DNA of 64,000 nt from Opitutia bacterium UBA4506 (lineage in GTDB: Bacteria > Verrucomicrobiota > Verrucomicrobiia > Opitutales > Puniceicoccaceae). Every line of letters starts with the position of its first letter. Positions within the stretch are counted from its first letter, which is position 1. Positions 14,371-22,612 of the stretch are shown one piece after another. The stretch lies in contig DGMY01000081.1 in the NCBI GenBank assembly GCA_002388665.1, positions 1 through 64,000 of the forward strand, given 5' to 3'. Both the position numbers and the translations under genes were made by a program. Under the pieces are notes generated by a model. It worked only from the letters and a program-made list of their open reading frames with translations, had not been told where the DNA came from and made no database searches.

Positions 14371-16287
14371 CTACTCTCGCGATTCGAGTACGGTCTCAAA
14401 CGGTACTTCCGAGCAGCAACCGAACAACGGATTACCCCTCAGACCCCTCACCCCGGAAACTGCTGGCGAACTCAAGCCACAGAGAAAGCGGGCCTGCTGC
14501 CTGGGACTTCCCAGCGCGTCCGGGTGTCGGGCCACTAAATCGGCGAAGCCCTCTACGTTCATTGTTTCCATCCTGGGGGAGGAACGGGGCGTCAACTCGG
14601 CCGGCGCCTCCCCCAGACAAATTCCGCAATGCCCACAAGGAGCAATCTTTTCGCCGAAATAATCCAGTAGTCTCGCAGTTAGACAATCAGTCTCCTCAGC
14701 GTAATCGAGCATTCGTTCAATCCGCTCGATCTCCATCCGCTCGTGATCGCGAAAACGTTGTCCTAAATTCTCTGCCAAGAGCTGCAAATCCGCTTCCGGA
14801 TCCAATAACCGATACCGCTGGCGATAACCTGCCAACTGCAATTCTGCCAGACCGTTACTCTGCAGACTCTCCAGCGCCCGAAGGATCACAGCACGATCCT
14901 GTCCGGTCACCGCAATCGCACGATCCACATCCAGCGTCACCCATTTCTTCGCTTTGGAGCAGCAGGAAAACACTTTCCGCAGAAACGCCCCCTGCGCCTC
15001 CGAATAGTGCTCGAGCAAGATCTTACTGCTCGCCTTCGGTGCAAATCGAATGCTGCCGTAATAATGTCCCTCGGACCGGATCACACCCGCCAACTCCAAT
15101 CGGGTGAGCAAGGTACTAATCACCAGCGGTCGCATATCAAACCGGCGGGCCAGGTCACTGATCGCAAGATCAATTGATTCACCTTGTGTCAGCAACTCAT
15201 TGAGCAATCGATTCAGGCTTATCTCATCCGGAGTATCTCCGAATACAAAATTTTCCAGTGTCGTGGCGTCATCCGCACAGGCAAAAAGCTCACAGATCGA
15301 TCGCTGCCCATCTCGCCCAGCCCGCCCGATCTCCTGCATATAACTCTCGAAGCCCTTCGCCAAGTGATAGTGATAGATATAGCGAATATTGGCTTTATCA
15401 ATTCCCATCCCGAAAGCGATGGTGGCACAGATGATCTCGATGTCATCCCGCATAAAGGCCTCCTGAGTCGCACTCCTCTTCTCGGCCGCCATCCCCGCAT
15501 GATAGGCAGCGGCATTGCATCCATTTTGAACGAGAATATCAGCCACCTCCTCCGCGTGACGCTGGAGGCTAACATAGACGATGGTCGGCCCCCGGGGACG
15601 TTCCTTGATGCGCTGTACCAACCGCTTCGGGCGCTCACTGTCGGCGCAGGCCACCACCCGCAACTCCAGATTCGACCGATAAAAACCAGTATTGATGATA
15701 TCCTCCGTTGCGATACCAAATGCCGCAGCCATATCTGCGGAAACCTGCGGGGTCGCAGTCGCAGTCAAAGCGAGAACCCGTTCTACGCCCAAAGATCGAG
15801 CGGCATCAGCCAACTTAAGATAATCGGGACGAAAATTATGCCCCCAAGAGGAGATACAATGTGCCTCATCTACCGCCAATAAGCTGATCTGTTGTCCTTG
15901 GATTAAATTCAAAAACCGTTCGTTCCCCAAACGTTCAGGCGCAACAAACAAGAGCTTCACCCGAGCTTTGCGGATATCCGCGGTCACACGGCGGTAATCC
16001 TCTTCGTCCAAACTCGAGTCCAAACGCTCCGCCTGCACCCCCTTGGACCGCAGGCTGTCGATCTGATCCTTCATCAACGCGAGCAATGGCGAGATCACCA
16101 GCGTAAGACCCGGCAGGAGAAGTGATGGCAATTGATAACAGATACTTTTCCCGGAACCGGTCGGAAAAATCGCGGCGGCACCCCGCCCCGCCAATAGCCG
16201 CTCGATTACCTCTTCCTGTCCTGGCCGAAACTCTTCATAGCCAAAACGCTCGCGAAGGATGATCAAAGGATCGCTCGAATGAGACAT
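14371..16287 (-). CDS. recQ: ATP-dependent DNA helicase RecQ
   Basis: About 638 residues. It has the motif 0 region (FGYEEFRPGQEEVIERLLAG), Walker A FPTGSGKS, the DEAH box with the RecQ aromatic-rich loop (VDEAHCISSWGHNFRPDYLK), motif III LALTATA, motif V ATIAFGMGIDKANIR and motif VI QEIGRAGRDG. The RecQ C-terminal zinc region shows the CxxCxxC-type CGHCGICLG after LLDYFGEK, and a winged helix precedes it. No clear HRDC domain follows; the last 60 residues are not recognised. RecQ unwinds recombination and replication intermediates 3' to 5'. The ATG at 16287 is preferred over 16347. Confidence 0.93.
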   Translation of the reverse strand: MSHSSDPLIILRERFGYEEFRPGQEEVIERLLAGRGAAAIFPTGSGKSICYQLPSLLLPGLTLVISPLLALMKDQIDSLRSKGVQAERLDSSLDEEDYRRVTADIRKARVKLLFVAPERLGNERFLNLIQGQQISLLAVDEAHCISSWGHNFRPDYLKLADAARSLGVERVLALTATATPQVSADMAAAFGIATEDIINTGFYRSNLELRVVACADSERPKRLVQRIKERPRGPTIVYVSLQRHAEEVADILVQNGCNAAAYHAGMAAEKRSATQEAFMRDDIEIICATIAFGMGIDKANIRYIYHYHLAKGFESYMQEIGRAGRDGQRSICELFACADDATTLENFVFGDTPDEISLNRLLNELLTQGESIDLAISDLARRFDMRPLVISTLLTRLELAGVIRSEGHYYGSIRFAPKASSKILLEHYSEAQGAFLRKVFSCCSKAKKWVTLDVDRAIAVTGQDRAVILRALESLQSNGLAELQLAGYRQRYRLLDPEADLQLLAENLGQRFRDHERMEIERIERMLDYAEETDCLTARLLDYFGEKIAPCGHCGICLGEAPAELTPRSSPRMETMNVEGFADLVARHPDALGSPRQQARFLCGLSSPAVSGVRGLRGNPLFGCCSEVPFETVLESRE

Positions 16288-16377
16288 GGCATTACCTTCG
16301 CGAAGATCCTGCCCACACCGCAAGCTCCGATTATGGAACCGCGTCAAAATCGGCTCACCCCACAGGAGGAGCCCAGA

Positions 16378-18042
16378 TCAATTTTCCGCAGTCGACACGT
16401 AGTTTGATCGGCGTGGATCGGCTACACCGACCGGCCCTCCCATGCCTCCCGCGAAATCAATCCCGTTCACTCCTCCGAAATAGTACTCATCACGGGAAAC
16501 CACATGAATATCCCAACCCAAATCGGTCATCTCCCGGGTCCATTCTTCTCCAAAATCTGGCTCCACTTCCACGTATTGGTCCGGCTCCTTTCGGGTCCGC
16601 GCCCTCCGCAGGTGGTAACGGGGGGCGTTCACCGCCTCTTCCAGAGTGGCCGCCTGCTGCAAAGCGGCAGAGATGACCTGCACAACTGCGGTCGGAATCC
16701 GCTGCCCCCCGGGGGCACCCAACGCGAGACGCGGAGATCCCTTTTCAAAAACAATCGTTGGAGAAACGGTGCTCCGCGGGCGTTTTCCCTCGGCGATGTA
16801 ATTGGGGGAACTCTTCGTGCGAATCGCGAAATTCTTCATCGAATTGTTGAGAAGAAATCCAGTCCCCGGAGCAATCGCCGCAGCCCCGAAGCGACTACTC
16901 AGCGATTGGGTGACCGACGCTACATTTCCCTCAAAATCAACAACCACAAAATGCGTGGTACAACTCAGGACCTCATTCTCGTCAAACTCACCCTGCCCGC
17001 TTCGGTCAATCGACGACTCAAGGATGGGCCTGGCGGCCTCGCGTTTGAGCGCACGAATATTCTCACGACTCAAGGCATCTATCTGGCGGCTTGCCATTGA
17101 TTCATCGTCTCCAAAAACCCGCGACACCCGAGGATAAGTGGATCGGAGGGTTCGCCCAATCAGGTCCAAACGCTCGACCGAACCTTTCATCAACTCACTT
17201 TCCTCTCCGTCTAACGCCTGCAAAGTCATCAACACGGTCGCACCTCCCACGGTAGGCGCCGGAGAGGTTACTACTTCATATCCGTTCCACGATCCTTCCA
17301 AGGGCTCCTCAACGAAGGCTTCATAGGTGCTCAGATCCTGGAGAGTGATCCACCCCCCTCCCGCTTGAATCCCCCGAGAGAGCATCATCGCCGTAGCCCC
17401 TTCCCTAAATTCAAGATCTCCGTTCACTGCCAGTCTTTCCAACGTCGCAGCAAGGACCGGATTCGGAAGACGACTCCCGAGCACCGGAGGCTTCCCATCG
17501 ATCGTATAAATCTCTCGCACCTCAGGGTTACTCCGCAATAGCGACACGTTCCGACGGAAGATCGAGGCCGCATGCTGATCCAGCTCAAAACCCTCTCTCG
17601 CCAAATCAGCCGCCGGCAGAACTAAACTCTTCCAGGGACTCCGTCCGTACTCCTGGTGCAGGGCCCACAACCCGGGGATCAATCCGGGGGTGCACACGGA
17701 GAGATAGGCCCGGCTTCTCTCTTTATAGGAAGCTTCCTGATAGTCCTCGACGGGGAATTGCTGCGGTGCCTCGTCGAGCCCGTTGATAAAGACCGTCGAA
17801 TCGCTCGCGGCGTCGTAATAGAGCATCGCAAGTTTTCCCCCTGGCCCCGATCCAAATGGCTCCGACACCCCCAGGGCTAACGAAACCGCAACCACCGCGT
17901 CCGCAGCGGTCCCTCCATTTTCAATGACCTCGATTCCAATTCTCGAGGATTCCTTACTTCCCGAGACGACAACCGCACGCGAACCGAGACCGACTTGAAG
18001 CCACCCAGCGATGCCCGCAACAATAAGTATCAAAAGTCGCAT
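16378..18042 (-). CDS. ggt: Gamma-glutamyltransferase, periplasmic
   Basis: 554 residues with a signal peptide (MRLLILIVAGIAGWLQVGLG). Segments typical of the family are GGTAADAVVAVSLALGVSEP, GSGPGGKLAMLYYD, the autoprocessing site with catalytic Thr in VLSCTTHFVVVDFEGNVASV, the LLNNSMKNF loop, and GKRPRSTVSPTIV followed by the glycine-rich oxyanion region LALGAPGGQRIP. The proenzyme cuts itself before the Thr to form two chains, and it hydrolyses or transfers gamma-glutamyl groups from glutathione and similar amides. It is 47 bases downstream of a pseudopilin gene. A second, diverged copy lies at 25079-26926 beyond the sigma-54 regulator. Confidence 0.92.
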   Translation of the reverse strand: MRLLILIVAGIAGWLQVGLGSRAVVVSGSKESSRIGIEVIENGGTAADAVVAVSLALGVSEPFGSGPGGKLAMLYYDAASDSTVFINGLDEAPQQFPVEDYQEASYKERSRAYLSVCTPGLIPGLWALHQEYGRSPWKSLVLPAADLAREGFELDQHAASIFRRNVSLLRSNPEVREIYTIDGKPPVLGSRLPNPVLAATLERLAVNGDLEFREGATAMMLSRGIQAGGGWITLQDLSTYEAFVEEPLEGSWNGYEVVTSPAPTVGGATVLMTLQALDGEESELMKGSVERLDLIGRTLRSTYPRVSRVFGDDESMASRQIDALSRENIRALKREAARPILESSIDRSGQGEFDENEVLSCTTHFVVVDFEGNVASVTQSLSSRFGAAAIAPGTGFLLNNSMKNFAIRTKSSPNYIAEGKRPRSTVSPTIVFEKGSPRLALGAPGGQRIPTAVVQVISAALQQAATLEEAVNAPRYHLRRARTRKEPDQYVEVEPDFGEEWTREMTDLGWDIHVVSRDEYYFGGVNGIDFAGGMGGPVGVADPRRSNYVSTAEN

Positions 18043-18089
18043 AATCTAATTCGAAAGTTCGTTTCACCAGGACCATTCAATGCGTTCGC

Positions 18090-18773
18090 CTAGTCCCTCG
18101 ACGGGTACGAACCCTTTTCGATAAACTCTACGTGCCCATCAAAAAACGCATAATGTCTCCCGCCCCAGGGAGTCTCCACTTCTTCGGACACCGAGTAGGT
18201 ACTTCCTCCCGTCGCCGCGCTCCCGTAGTTTGACCCGTCCACATTGGTTATCATCCAAATCTGCGGAAGAGATTCTTTGTCCGACCCGCTACTGGAGAGG
18301 TTCGACTGAAGTTCATAAAGCCGCAAGGGTTGCGACACCTTCGAACTATCAGAACTCCGCCGCCCGAAAAAATTTCCCGGGCTGGAATAGACAGTATTAT
18401 TCAAGAGATAACCGTGCCCGCTCTCCTCGATTCCATAATCTACGGCCGGAGACCAAAACTCGTCCGTGTCGGGAAGAAATTCCATATCGGCCATGGCAGT
18501 ACAAAACCAACTATCCCGCGAACCCTCCGACACGTGACTGGGCAACCGAATCGCCCGATAATACCGTCCGGGCAGTGATCCCTCTACTGAATTATATAGC
18601 AGGACCGCTTGAGCCATCTCCCGCATCTTTGCGATATCATTTGAGCGCGACGCCTGCCCTTTCGTCGAAGTCACCACCGGTATTAGAATCGCCATCAAAA
18701 TTCCGAGCACTGCAATCACTACGAGAAGCTCTACCAAAGAGAATCCTCTCTTTCTAATTTTCACTGCACACAT
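18090..18773 (-). CDS. Prepilin-type (pseudopilin) protein with H-X9-DG-like C terminus
   Basis: About 227 residues. A short basic leader ends in the prepilin peptidase site and helix RKRGFSLVELLVVIAVLGI, with the conserved Glu at position 5 of the mature form. The globular part ends with GGRHYAFFDGHVEFIEKG, matching the DG-containing tail of the type II secretion-like pseudopilins that are very numerous in Verrucomicrobiota and Planctomycetota. The ATG at 18773 is used; a GTG at 18764 would give the more typical leader MKIRKRG. It precedes the gamma-glutamyltransferase gene on the same strand and is divergent from the sigma-54 regulator. Its exact role in secretion or surface structures is unknown. 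Confidence 0.85.
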   Translation of the reverse strand: MCAVKIRKRGFSLVELLVVIAVLGILMAILIPVVTSTKGQASRSNDIAKMREMAQAVLLYNSVEGSLPGRYYRAIRLPSHVSEGSRDSWFCTAMADMEFLPDTDEFWSPAVDYGIEESGHGYLLNNTVYSSPGNFFGRRSSDSSKVSQPLRLYELQSNLSSSGSDKESLPQIWMITNVDGSNYGSAATGGSTYSVSEEVETPWGGRHYAFFDGHVEFIEKGSYPSRD

Positions 18774-18785
18774 GAAAAACGTTCT

Positions 18786-18803
18786 GAGCACCCGTGATGC
18801 CAA
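18786..18803 (-). promoter_or_regulatory. Candidate sigma-54 promoter for the pseudopilin-ggt unit
   Basis: On the minus strand the sequence TTGGCAT-CACG-GGTGCTC has the GG-N10-GC spacing of a sigma-54 (-24/-12) promoter and agrees with the TTGGCA and TGC cores. It is about 15 bases upstream of the ATG at 18773, which would leave almost no leader; use of the GTG at 18764 would leave about 13 bases. An activator gene and its candidate binding palindrome lie about 140 bases further upstream. Confidence 0.4.
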
Positions 18804-18941
18804 CTCAAACTGGCCGCCCCCAAATCCCACCAAATTTTTTCCCACAAGCCACTATAAGGCAAACTGTTACAGCTCTTAAATATTTCTCAATTTCTTCCAA
18901 ATTTACTCTGACAAAGAATCGAACCTTGCCACAAAATAGGA

Positions 18942-18959
18942 TTGTTGTATTTTCAACAA
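18942..18959. promoter_or_regulatory. Palindrome TTGTTG-N6-CAACAA before the sigma-54 activator gene
   Basis: Perfect six-base arms around TATTTT, ending three bases before the ATG at 18963. Two related palindromes lie after the gene (20337-20355 and 20357-20372). Repetition around a regulator gene suggests its own binding sites, here placed to control its own gene and the divergent pseudopilin-ggt unit. Confidence 0.55.
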
Positions 18960-18962
18960 CAT

Positions 18963-20309
18963 ATGGCACGAGCGTTGATCATCGACGATATTCCCAATTT
19001 CCTCCACCGGGTTCGTGGACTGCTGAGGGAGGAATATTCAGTCTCGATCTGCCAAAGCCCCGTCCGGGGTATCCGCCGCGCGATCGACGACGGCGTTGAT
19101 TTGGTCGTCACCACACTCGTTATGCGAGAAATGAGCGGCCTCGATGTGATCCAACGCCTGCGAAGCCGTGGTTTCCAAGGGGCGATCGTGATGGTCACAC
19201 GATACGGTGACGCCTCAACGGCACAGGAGGCAACGAGGCTCGGAGCGACCGACTATATCACCCGCCCTCTAGTCCAAAAGGAGCTCATCTCCCGTCTCAG
19301 GCGAGCCCTGAAACGAATCGAGACCGAAGAGACCCAACCACTGCAAACTATTCAGGAGGGGATCTGTACCTGCGAACCCAAGATGATCGCGCTCCTTGAG
19401 CTCGCACACCTCGCCGCCGATGCCGACAGCCGAATTCTCATTCTAGGAGAAACGGGGACCGGTAAAGAACTGCTCGCCCACGCAATTCACCGCTACAGCC
19501 GTAGATCCAGTGAGCCGTTTGTGGTCATCAATTGCGCGGCCATTCAGGAGAACCTTTTAGAAAGCGAGTTATTCGGCCACGAGCAGGGAGCCTTTACCGG
19601 AGCCTCTCAAACGCGCATTGGCCGATTCGAACAAGCCGGCGCAGGAACCCTTTTCCTCGACGAGATCGGTGAGATCCCCCTCTCCCTACAGGCGAAGCTA
19701 CTCCGCGTTCTCCAGAGCGGAGAATTCTACCGCGTGGGGGGCAATCGAAAGCTGCAGTCCAAAGCCAGAATCGTCGCAGCTACCAATCAGGATTTGAGCG
19801 AGAGGGTGAAAGAAGGCGTGTTCCGCGCAGACCTCTTTTATCGGCTCAATGTTGTGAACCTCAACCTGCCCCCATTGCGAGAACGGCCGGATGACATCCC
19901 CTTGCTAGCCGATTTCTTTCTCGAGAAGTTTCGCGACAATCCCGATCAGCGAAAACGATTTTCAAAAGAATCTCTCGAAGTCCTTCGACAGCATTCTTGG
20001 CCCGGTAATATCCGCGAACTTGAGCACCTCGTCGAGCGGTCCATGGTTCTCGTTCAGAAAACTGAGATCGGGCCCGAGGATCTGCCTGATTCCATTCGCT
20101 CCTCCTCACCACCCGACTCTTCTCCTGACCAAGAGTATTTGATCAATACCGGCGAACCGTTCCAGATCGCAAAAGATCGATTCGAAGAGGCCTACTTTCG
20201 CAAAATTACAGAACAGGCCGGGGGAAATTACTCCCGGGCCGCGAGAATGGCCGGGATGGAGCGTACCGCCTTCTTCCGAAAGGCTAAGAAAGTCCTTGAG
20301 AAGTACTGA
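18963..20309 (+). CDS. NtrC-type sigma-54-dependent activator with degenerate receiver domain
   Basis: About 448 residues. The receiver domain (1-118) keeps the acidic pair (IIDD, 8-9) but has Thr51 where the phospho-acceptor Asp belongs (DLVVTTLVMREMSGLD) and Arg101 in place of the conserved Lys (YITRPL). The AAA+ domain (about 135-365) is intact: Walker A GETGTGKE 162-169, sigma-54 contact loop GAFTGA 209-214, Walker B LFLDEIGEIP 230-239. A Fis-type HTH ends the protein (GGNYSRAARMAGMERTAFFR). It should activate sigma-54 promoters from upstream sites, probably without phosphorylation. No kinase gene is adjacent. NtrC-like activators are known to control PEP-CTERM genes in exosortase bacteria, and a PEP-CTERM gene is in the next operon. 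The ATG at 18963 is used, since a TTG at 18942 would overlap the palindrome. Confidence 0.92.
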   Translation: MARALIIDDIPNFLHRVRGLLREEYSVSICQSPVRGIRRAIDDGVDLVVTTLVMREMSGLDVIQRLRSRGFQGAIVMVTRYGDASTAQEATRLGATDYITRPLVQKELISRLRRALKRIETEETQPLQTIQEGICTCEPKMIALLELAHLAADADSRILILGETGTGKELLAHAIHRYSRRSSEPFVVINCAAIQENLLESELFGHEQGAFTGASQTRIGRFEQAGAGTLFLDEIGEIPLSLQAKLLRVLQSGEFYRVGGNRKLQSKARIVAATNQDLSERVKEGVFRADLFYRLNVVNLNLPPLRERPDDIPLLADFFLEKFRDNPDQRKRFSKESLEVLRQHSWPGNIRELEHLVERSMVLVQKTEIGPEDLPDSIRSSSPPDSSPDQEYLINTGEPFQIAKDRFEEAYFRKITEQAGGNYSRAARMAGMERTAFFRKAKKVLEKY

Positions 20310-20336
20310 TTTCACCCAAGCCAAGCCGCCAATAAC

Positions 20337-20355
20337 TGTTGTTCATATTACAACA
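20337..20355. promoter_or_regulatory. Palindrome TGTTGT-N7-ACAACA (candidate activator site 1)
   Basis: Perfect six-base arms (20337-20342 and 20350-20355). It lies about 130 bases upstream of the -24-like box at 20486, a typical distance for an enhancer site used by a sigma-54 activator, and resembles the palindrome before the activator gene. Confidence 0.5.
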
Positions 20356-20356
20356 C

Positions 20357-20372
20357 TGTTGCTTTTACAACA
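20357..20372. promoter_or_regulatory. Palindrome TGTTG-N6-CAACA (candidate activator site 2)
   Basis: Five-base arms (20357-20361 and 20368-20372), with its centre about 18-19 bases from the centre of site 1. That is close to two helical turns, so two activator dimers could bind the same face of the DNA. Confidence 0.5.
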
Positions 20373-20485
20373 ACTCCATTTACGAATAAATCACACGCTC
20401 GGATAATATTTTTATATTTTTAAGGCACTGTACAAAAACAGCTTACAAATCTAGAAACCGTTTCCTCGAGGCAACCGGCCCCCGC

Positions 20486-20502
20486 TGGCACCACACTTGT
20501 TA
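20486..20502 (+). promoter_or_regulatory. Candidate sigma-54 promoter for the dehydrogenase operon
   Basis: TGGCAC-N5-TTGTTA matches the sigma-54 consensus TGGCAC-N5-TTGC except that the -12 GC is GT. It is 115-150 bases downstream of the paired palindromes. Transcription would start near 20511, just before the ATG at 20515, so a near-leaderless message is implied. The downstream half overlaps an inverted repeat at 20489-20513, which gives a competing explanation. Confidence 0.4.
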
Positions 20503-20513
20503 TAGGTGTGGTG
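20489..20513. repeat. 8-bp perfect inverted repeat at the dehydrogenase start
   Basis: CACCACAC (20489-20496) and GTGTGGTG (20506-20513) with a nine-base centre end one base before the ATG at 20515. It could be an operator or a hairpin covering the translation start. Confidence 0.45.
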
Positions 20514-20514
20514 T

Positions 20515-21567
20515 ATGAACGAAACAAAACGAATCAAAATCGCTCAGTTTGGATTGGGCCCGATTGGAATCTCCAGCCTCCAGCTACTCGCCCGCAAGAG
20601 TTGGGTCGAAGTTGTCGGTGGCATCGATATTCGGCCTGAACTGATTGGGAAACCTCTATCCGAAGTGCTCGGAGATTCCGACTCCTTCGGATCCGCAAAG
20701 GTTTATGGCAGCTTCGAAGAGCTTCTGGAGAACACGGAGGTCGACGCCATTATTCACACTGCGGGTTCACGTGCCGAGCAATCCTTTGCTCAGATGAGGC
20801 CGATGGTTGAGCACGGGATCGCGGTCGTCTCGTCCTGCGAAGAGCTCCTCTACCCTGCCCTCCGCGCACCGGAGACCACTCGAGAGATCGACGAACTCTG
20901 CAAACGTACCGGCGCCCGCATCCTCGGTACTGGGGTCAACCCAGGGTACGTGCTCGACGTTCTTCCGATCTGCCTCAGTGGTGTATGCGCTGCGGTCAAG
21001 GGAGTGTACGGGGAACGAGTGGTCGACGCGGCAACACGTCGCCAGCCCCTCCAGAAGAAGGTGGGAAGTGGAATGGAGCCTGAAGAATTCAAAGCCCTCG
21101 CGGCGCAGGGAAAAGCAGGCCATGCCGGCTTCCAGGAGTCTCTTGCACTGATTGCCAATGCTCTGGGCTGGAAGATCGGCACCATTGAGGAAACAATCCA
21201 ACCGGTCATCGCCGACCACGATATCGAAACGGAATATTTTTCGGTCAAAACCGGCCAAACTGCGGGTCTTCACCAGATCGTAAAGGCGGAAACCGCCGAG
21301 GGGTTTTCGATCCATCTCGACCTTAAAATGTATCTGGATGCCAAGAATCCTCACGACTCGATTCAGCTCGAATCTTCGCCTCCGATGAATGCAACCGTCT
21401 CCGGCGGTGTGGCTGGTGATCTCGCTACAGTGGCGGCACTGGTGAATGCCATCCCGTCCCTCCTGAAGGCCCAACCGGGCGTCCGTCTAATGACCGACTT
21501 GCCCGTTCCGCACTGCAGCGAAAGCTTAGGCACGGATCCTGCAAACGTTCCAGAAACGGTTATTTAA
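20515..21567 (+). CDS. NAD(P)-dependent dehydrogenase of the DapB/2,4-diaminopentanoate dehydrogenase-like group
   Basis: About 350 residues. A Rossmann nucleotide site is at the start (KIAQFGLGPIGISSLQLLAR), followed by GGIDIRPELIGKPLSEVLG, DAIIHTAGSRAEQSFAQ, VVSSCEELLYPAL and GTGVNPGYVLDVLPICLSGV. This order matches dihydrodipicolinate-reductase-like proteins related to the Ord enzyme (2,4-diaminopentanoate dehydrogenase) of clostridial ornithine fermentation. It is not a canonical DapB, which is shorter. It is the first gene of a co-directional set with a PEP-CTERM protein, an unknown secreted protein, an NhaC antiporter and a gamma-glutamyltransferase, which suggests action on an amino acid or amine released from gamma-glutamyl compounds. 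The substrate is not known. Confidence 0.72.
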   Translation: MNETKRIKIAQFGLGPIGISSLQLLARKSWVEVVGGIDIRPELIGKPLSEVLGDSDSFGSAKVYGSFEELLENTEVDAIIHTAGSRAEQSFAQMRPMVEHGIAVVSSCEELLYPALRAPETTREIDELCKRTGARILGTGVNPGYVLDVLPICLSGVCAAVKGVYGERVVDAATRRQPLQKKVGSGMEPEEFKALAAQGKAGHAGFQESLALIANALGWKIGTIEETIQPVIADHDIETEYFSVKTGQTAGLHQIVKAETAEGFSIHLDLKMYLDAKNPHDSIQLESSPPMNATVSGGVAGDLATVAALVNAIPSLLKAQPGVRLMTDLPVPHCSESLGTDPANVPETVI

Positions 21568-21600
21568 CATATAGATACAAAACAACAAACGGAGCAAACC

Positions 21601-22404
21601 ATGAAACACACTATCAAATATTTGGCCGGCTCGGCTGTCAGTCTACTGCTTGCCGGGAGCAATCTCTCTGCGGTCACCTACGACACCGCGGGGGCTCTTT
21701 ACACCGAAGATTTCGACGGTGGCCTTCCGACAGGAGCGACAAATGTCGCCTGGACAGACGATTCAAGCTTCTCGGGTTGGAGCGCCTTTCTAACCGGAAC
21801 AGGCGCTGCGCCTGATGAATACAGGATTACCAGCAGCGGAAACTCCTCGGATGCCAACGTCTTTCAGTGGCGCGACTCCGCATCGTCATCGGACGGTGCC
21901 CTTGGTTCGCGGCCGCAAACCGCAACTGGAGCCATCATTTTTGGATTGGAATTGGTAAACGAAACCGGAGGAAGCCTCACTGAGTTCACCCTCGGGTATA
22001 CCGGAGAACAATGGTTCGAGAGCTCAACTCTGCAAAACAACCAATTCATTGTATCCTATCAAATTGGAACCATATCGGACCTATCCTCCGGTTCATGGAC
22101 AACGATCGACGCATTGACGTTCGACAGCCCTCATGAAAGCGGAGGGGACACGAACTTGGATGGAAGTGATCCAGCCAATCAAGTGGTTCTCGCCCCAGTG
22201 ACCGTATCGGGAATTACCTGGGAAACGGGTACTGAGCTCTGGATTCGCTGGTATGACGCCAATAGCTCGGGCATCGACCAAGGCATTGCCATCGACGATG
22301 TATCCTTCACCGCGGTACCCGAGCCGGCCAGTATCGGCCTCTTCATCGCCCTCGGCGGCTTTATGATCGCCGCCGGACGACGCAACTACAGGAAGCGCAG
22401 CTAG
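21601..22404 (+). CDS. PEP-CTERM sorted secreted protein
   Basis: 267 residues. A signal peptide (MKHTIKYLAGSAVSLLLAGS) is followed by a Ser/Thr/Gly-rich exported domain with little charge, containing FYTEDFDGG-like LYTEDFDGGLPTGATN and a C-terminal GIAIDDVSFTAV strand typical of such proteins. The tail is a clear PEP-CTERM signal: VPEPAS, a hydrophobic helix (IGLFIALGGFMIAAG) and the basic end RRNYRKRS. Exosortase would cut at the PEP motif and the protein would be released or attached to exopolysaccharide. It starts 33 bases after the dehydrogenase gene. The function of the mature domain is unknown. Confidence 0.88.
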   Translation: MKHTIKYLAGSAVSLLLAGSNLSAVTYDTAGALYTEDFDGGLPTGATNVAWTDDSSFSGWSAFLTGTGAAPDEYRITSSGNSSDANVFQWRDSASSSDGALGSRPQTATGAIIFGLELVNETGGSLTEFTLGYTGEQWFESSTLQNNQFIVSYQIGTISDLSSGSWTTIDALTFDSPHESGGDTNLDGSDPANQVVLAPVTVSGITWETGTELWIRWYDANSSGIDQGIAIDDVSFTAVPEPASIGLFIALGGFMIAAGRRNYRKRS

Positions 22405-22612
22405 AGAAATTGTTCCGTCAGAGGACCGGGCTGCACCCCGCCTCCACGGTTCGATCGATCTAAACGTCCCCCCTCCTACCCGCTTGCGAAAAAAGGCCCA
22501 CTAAAAGACAATGGCTCGGGACAACAGTCTCTCGAAGCCTTCCCGACGGGTGCTTGAAACCGTCGATTCTTCGGCACACCCTCCGAAGAGCAGAACCACC
22601 GAATCTATCACT

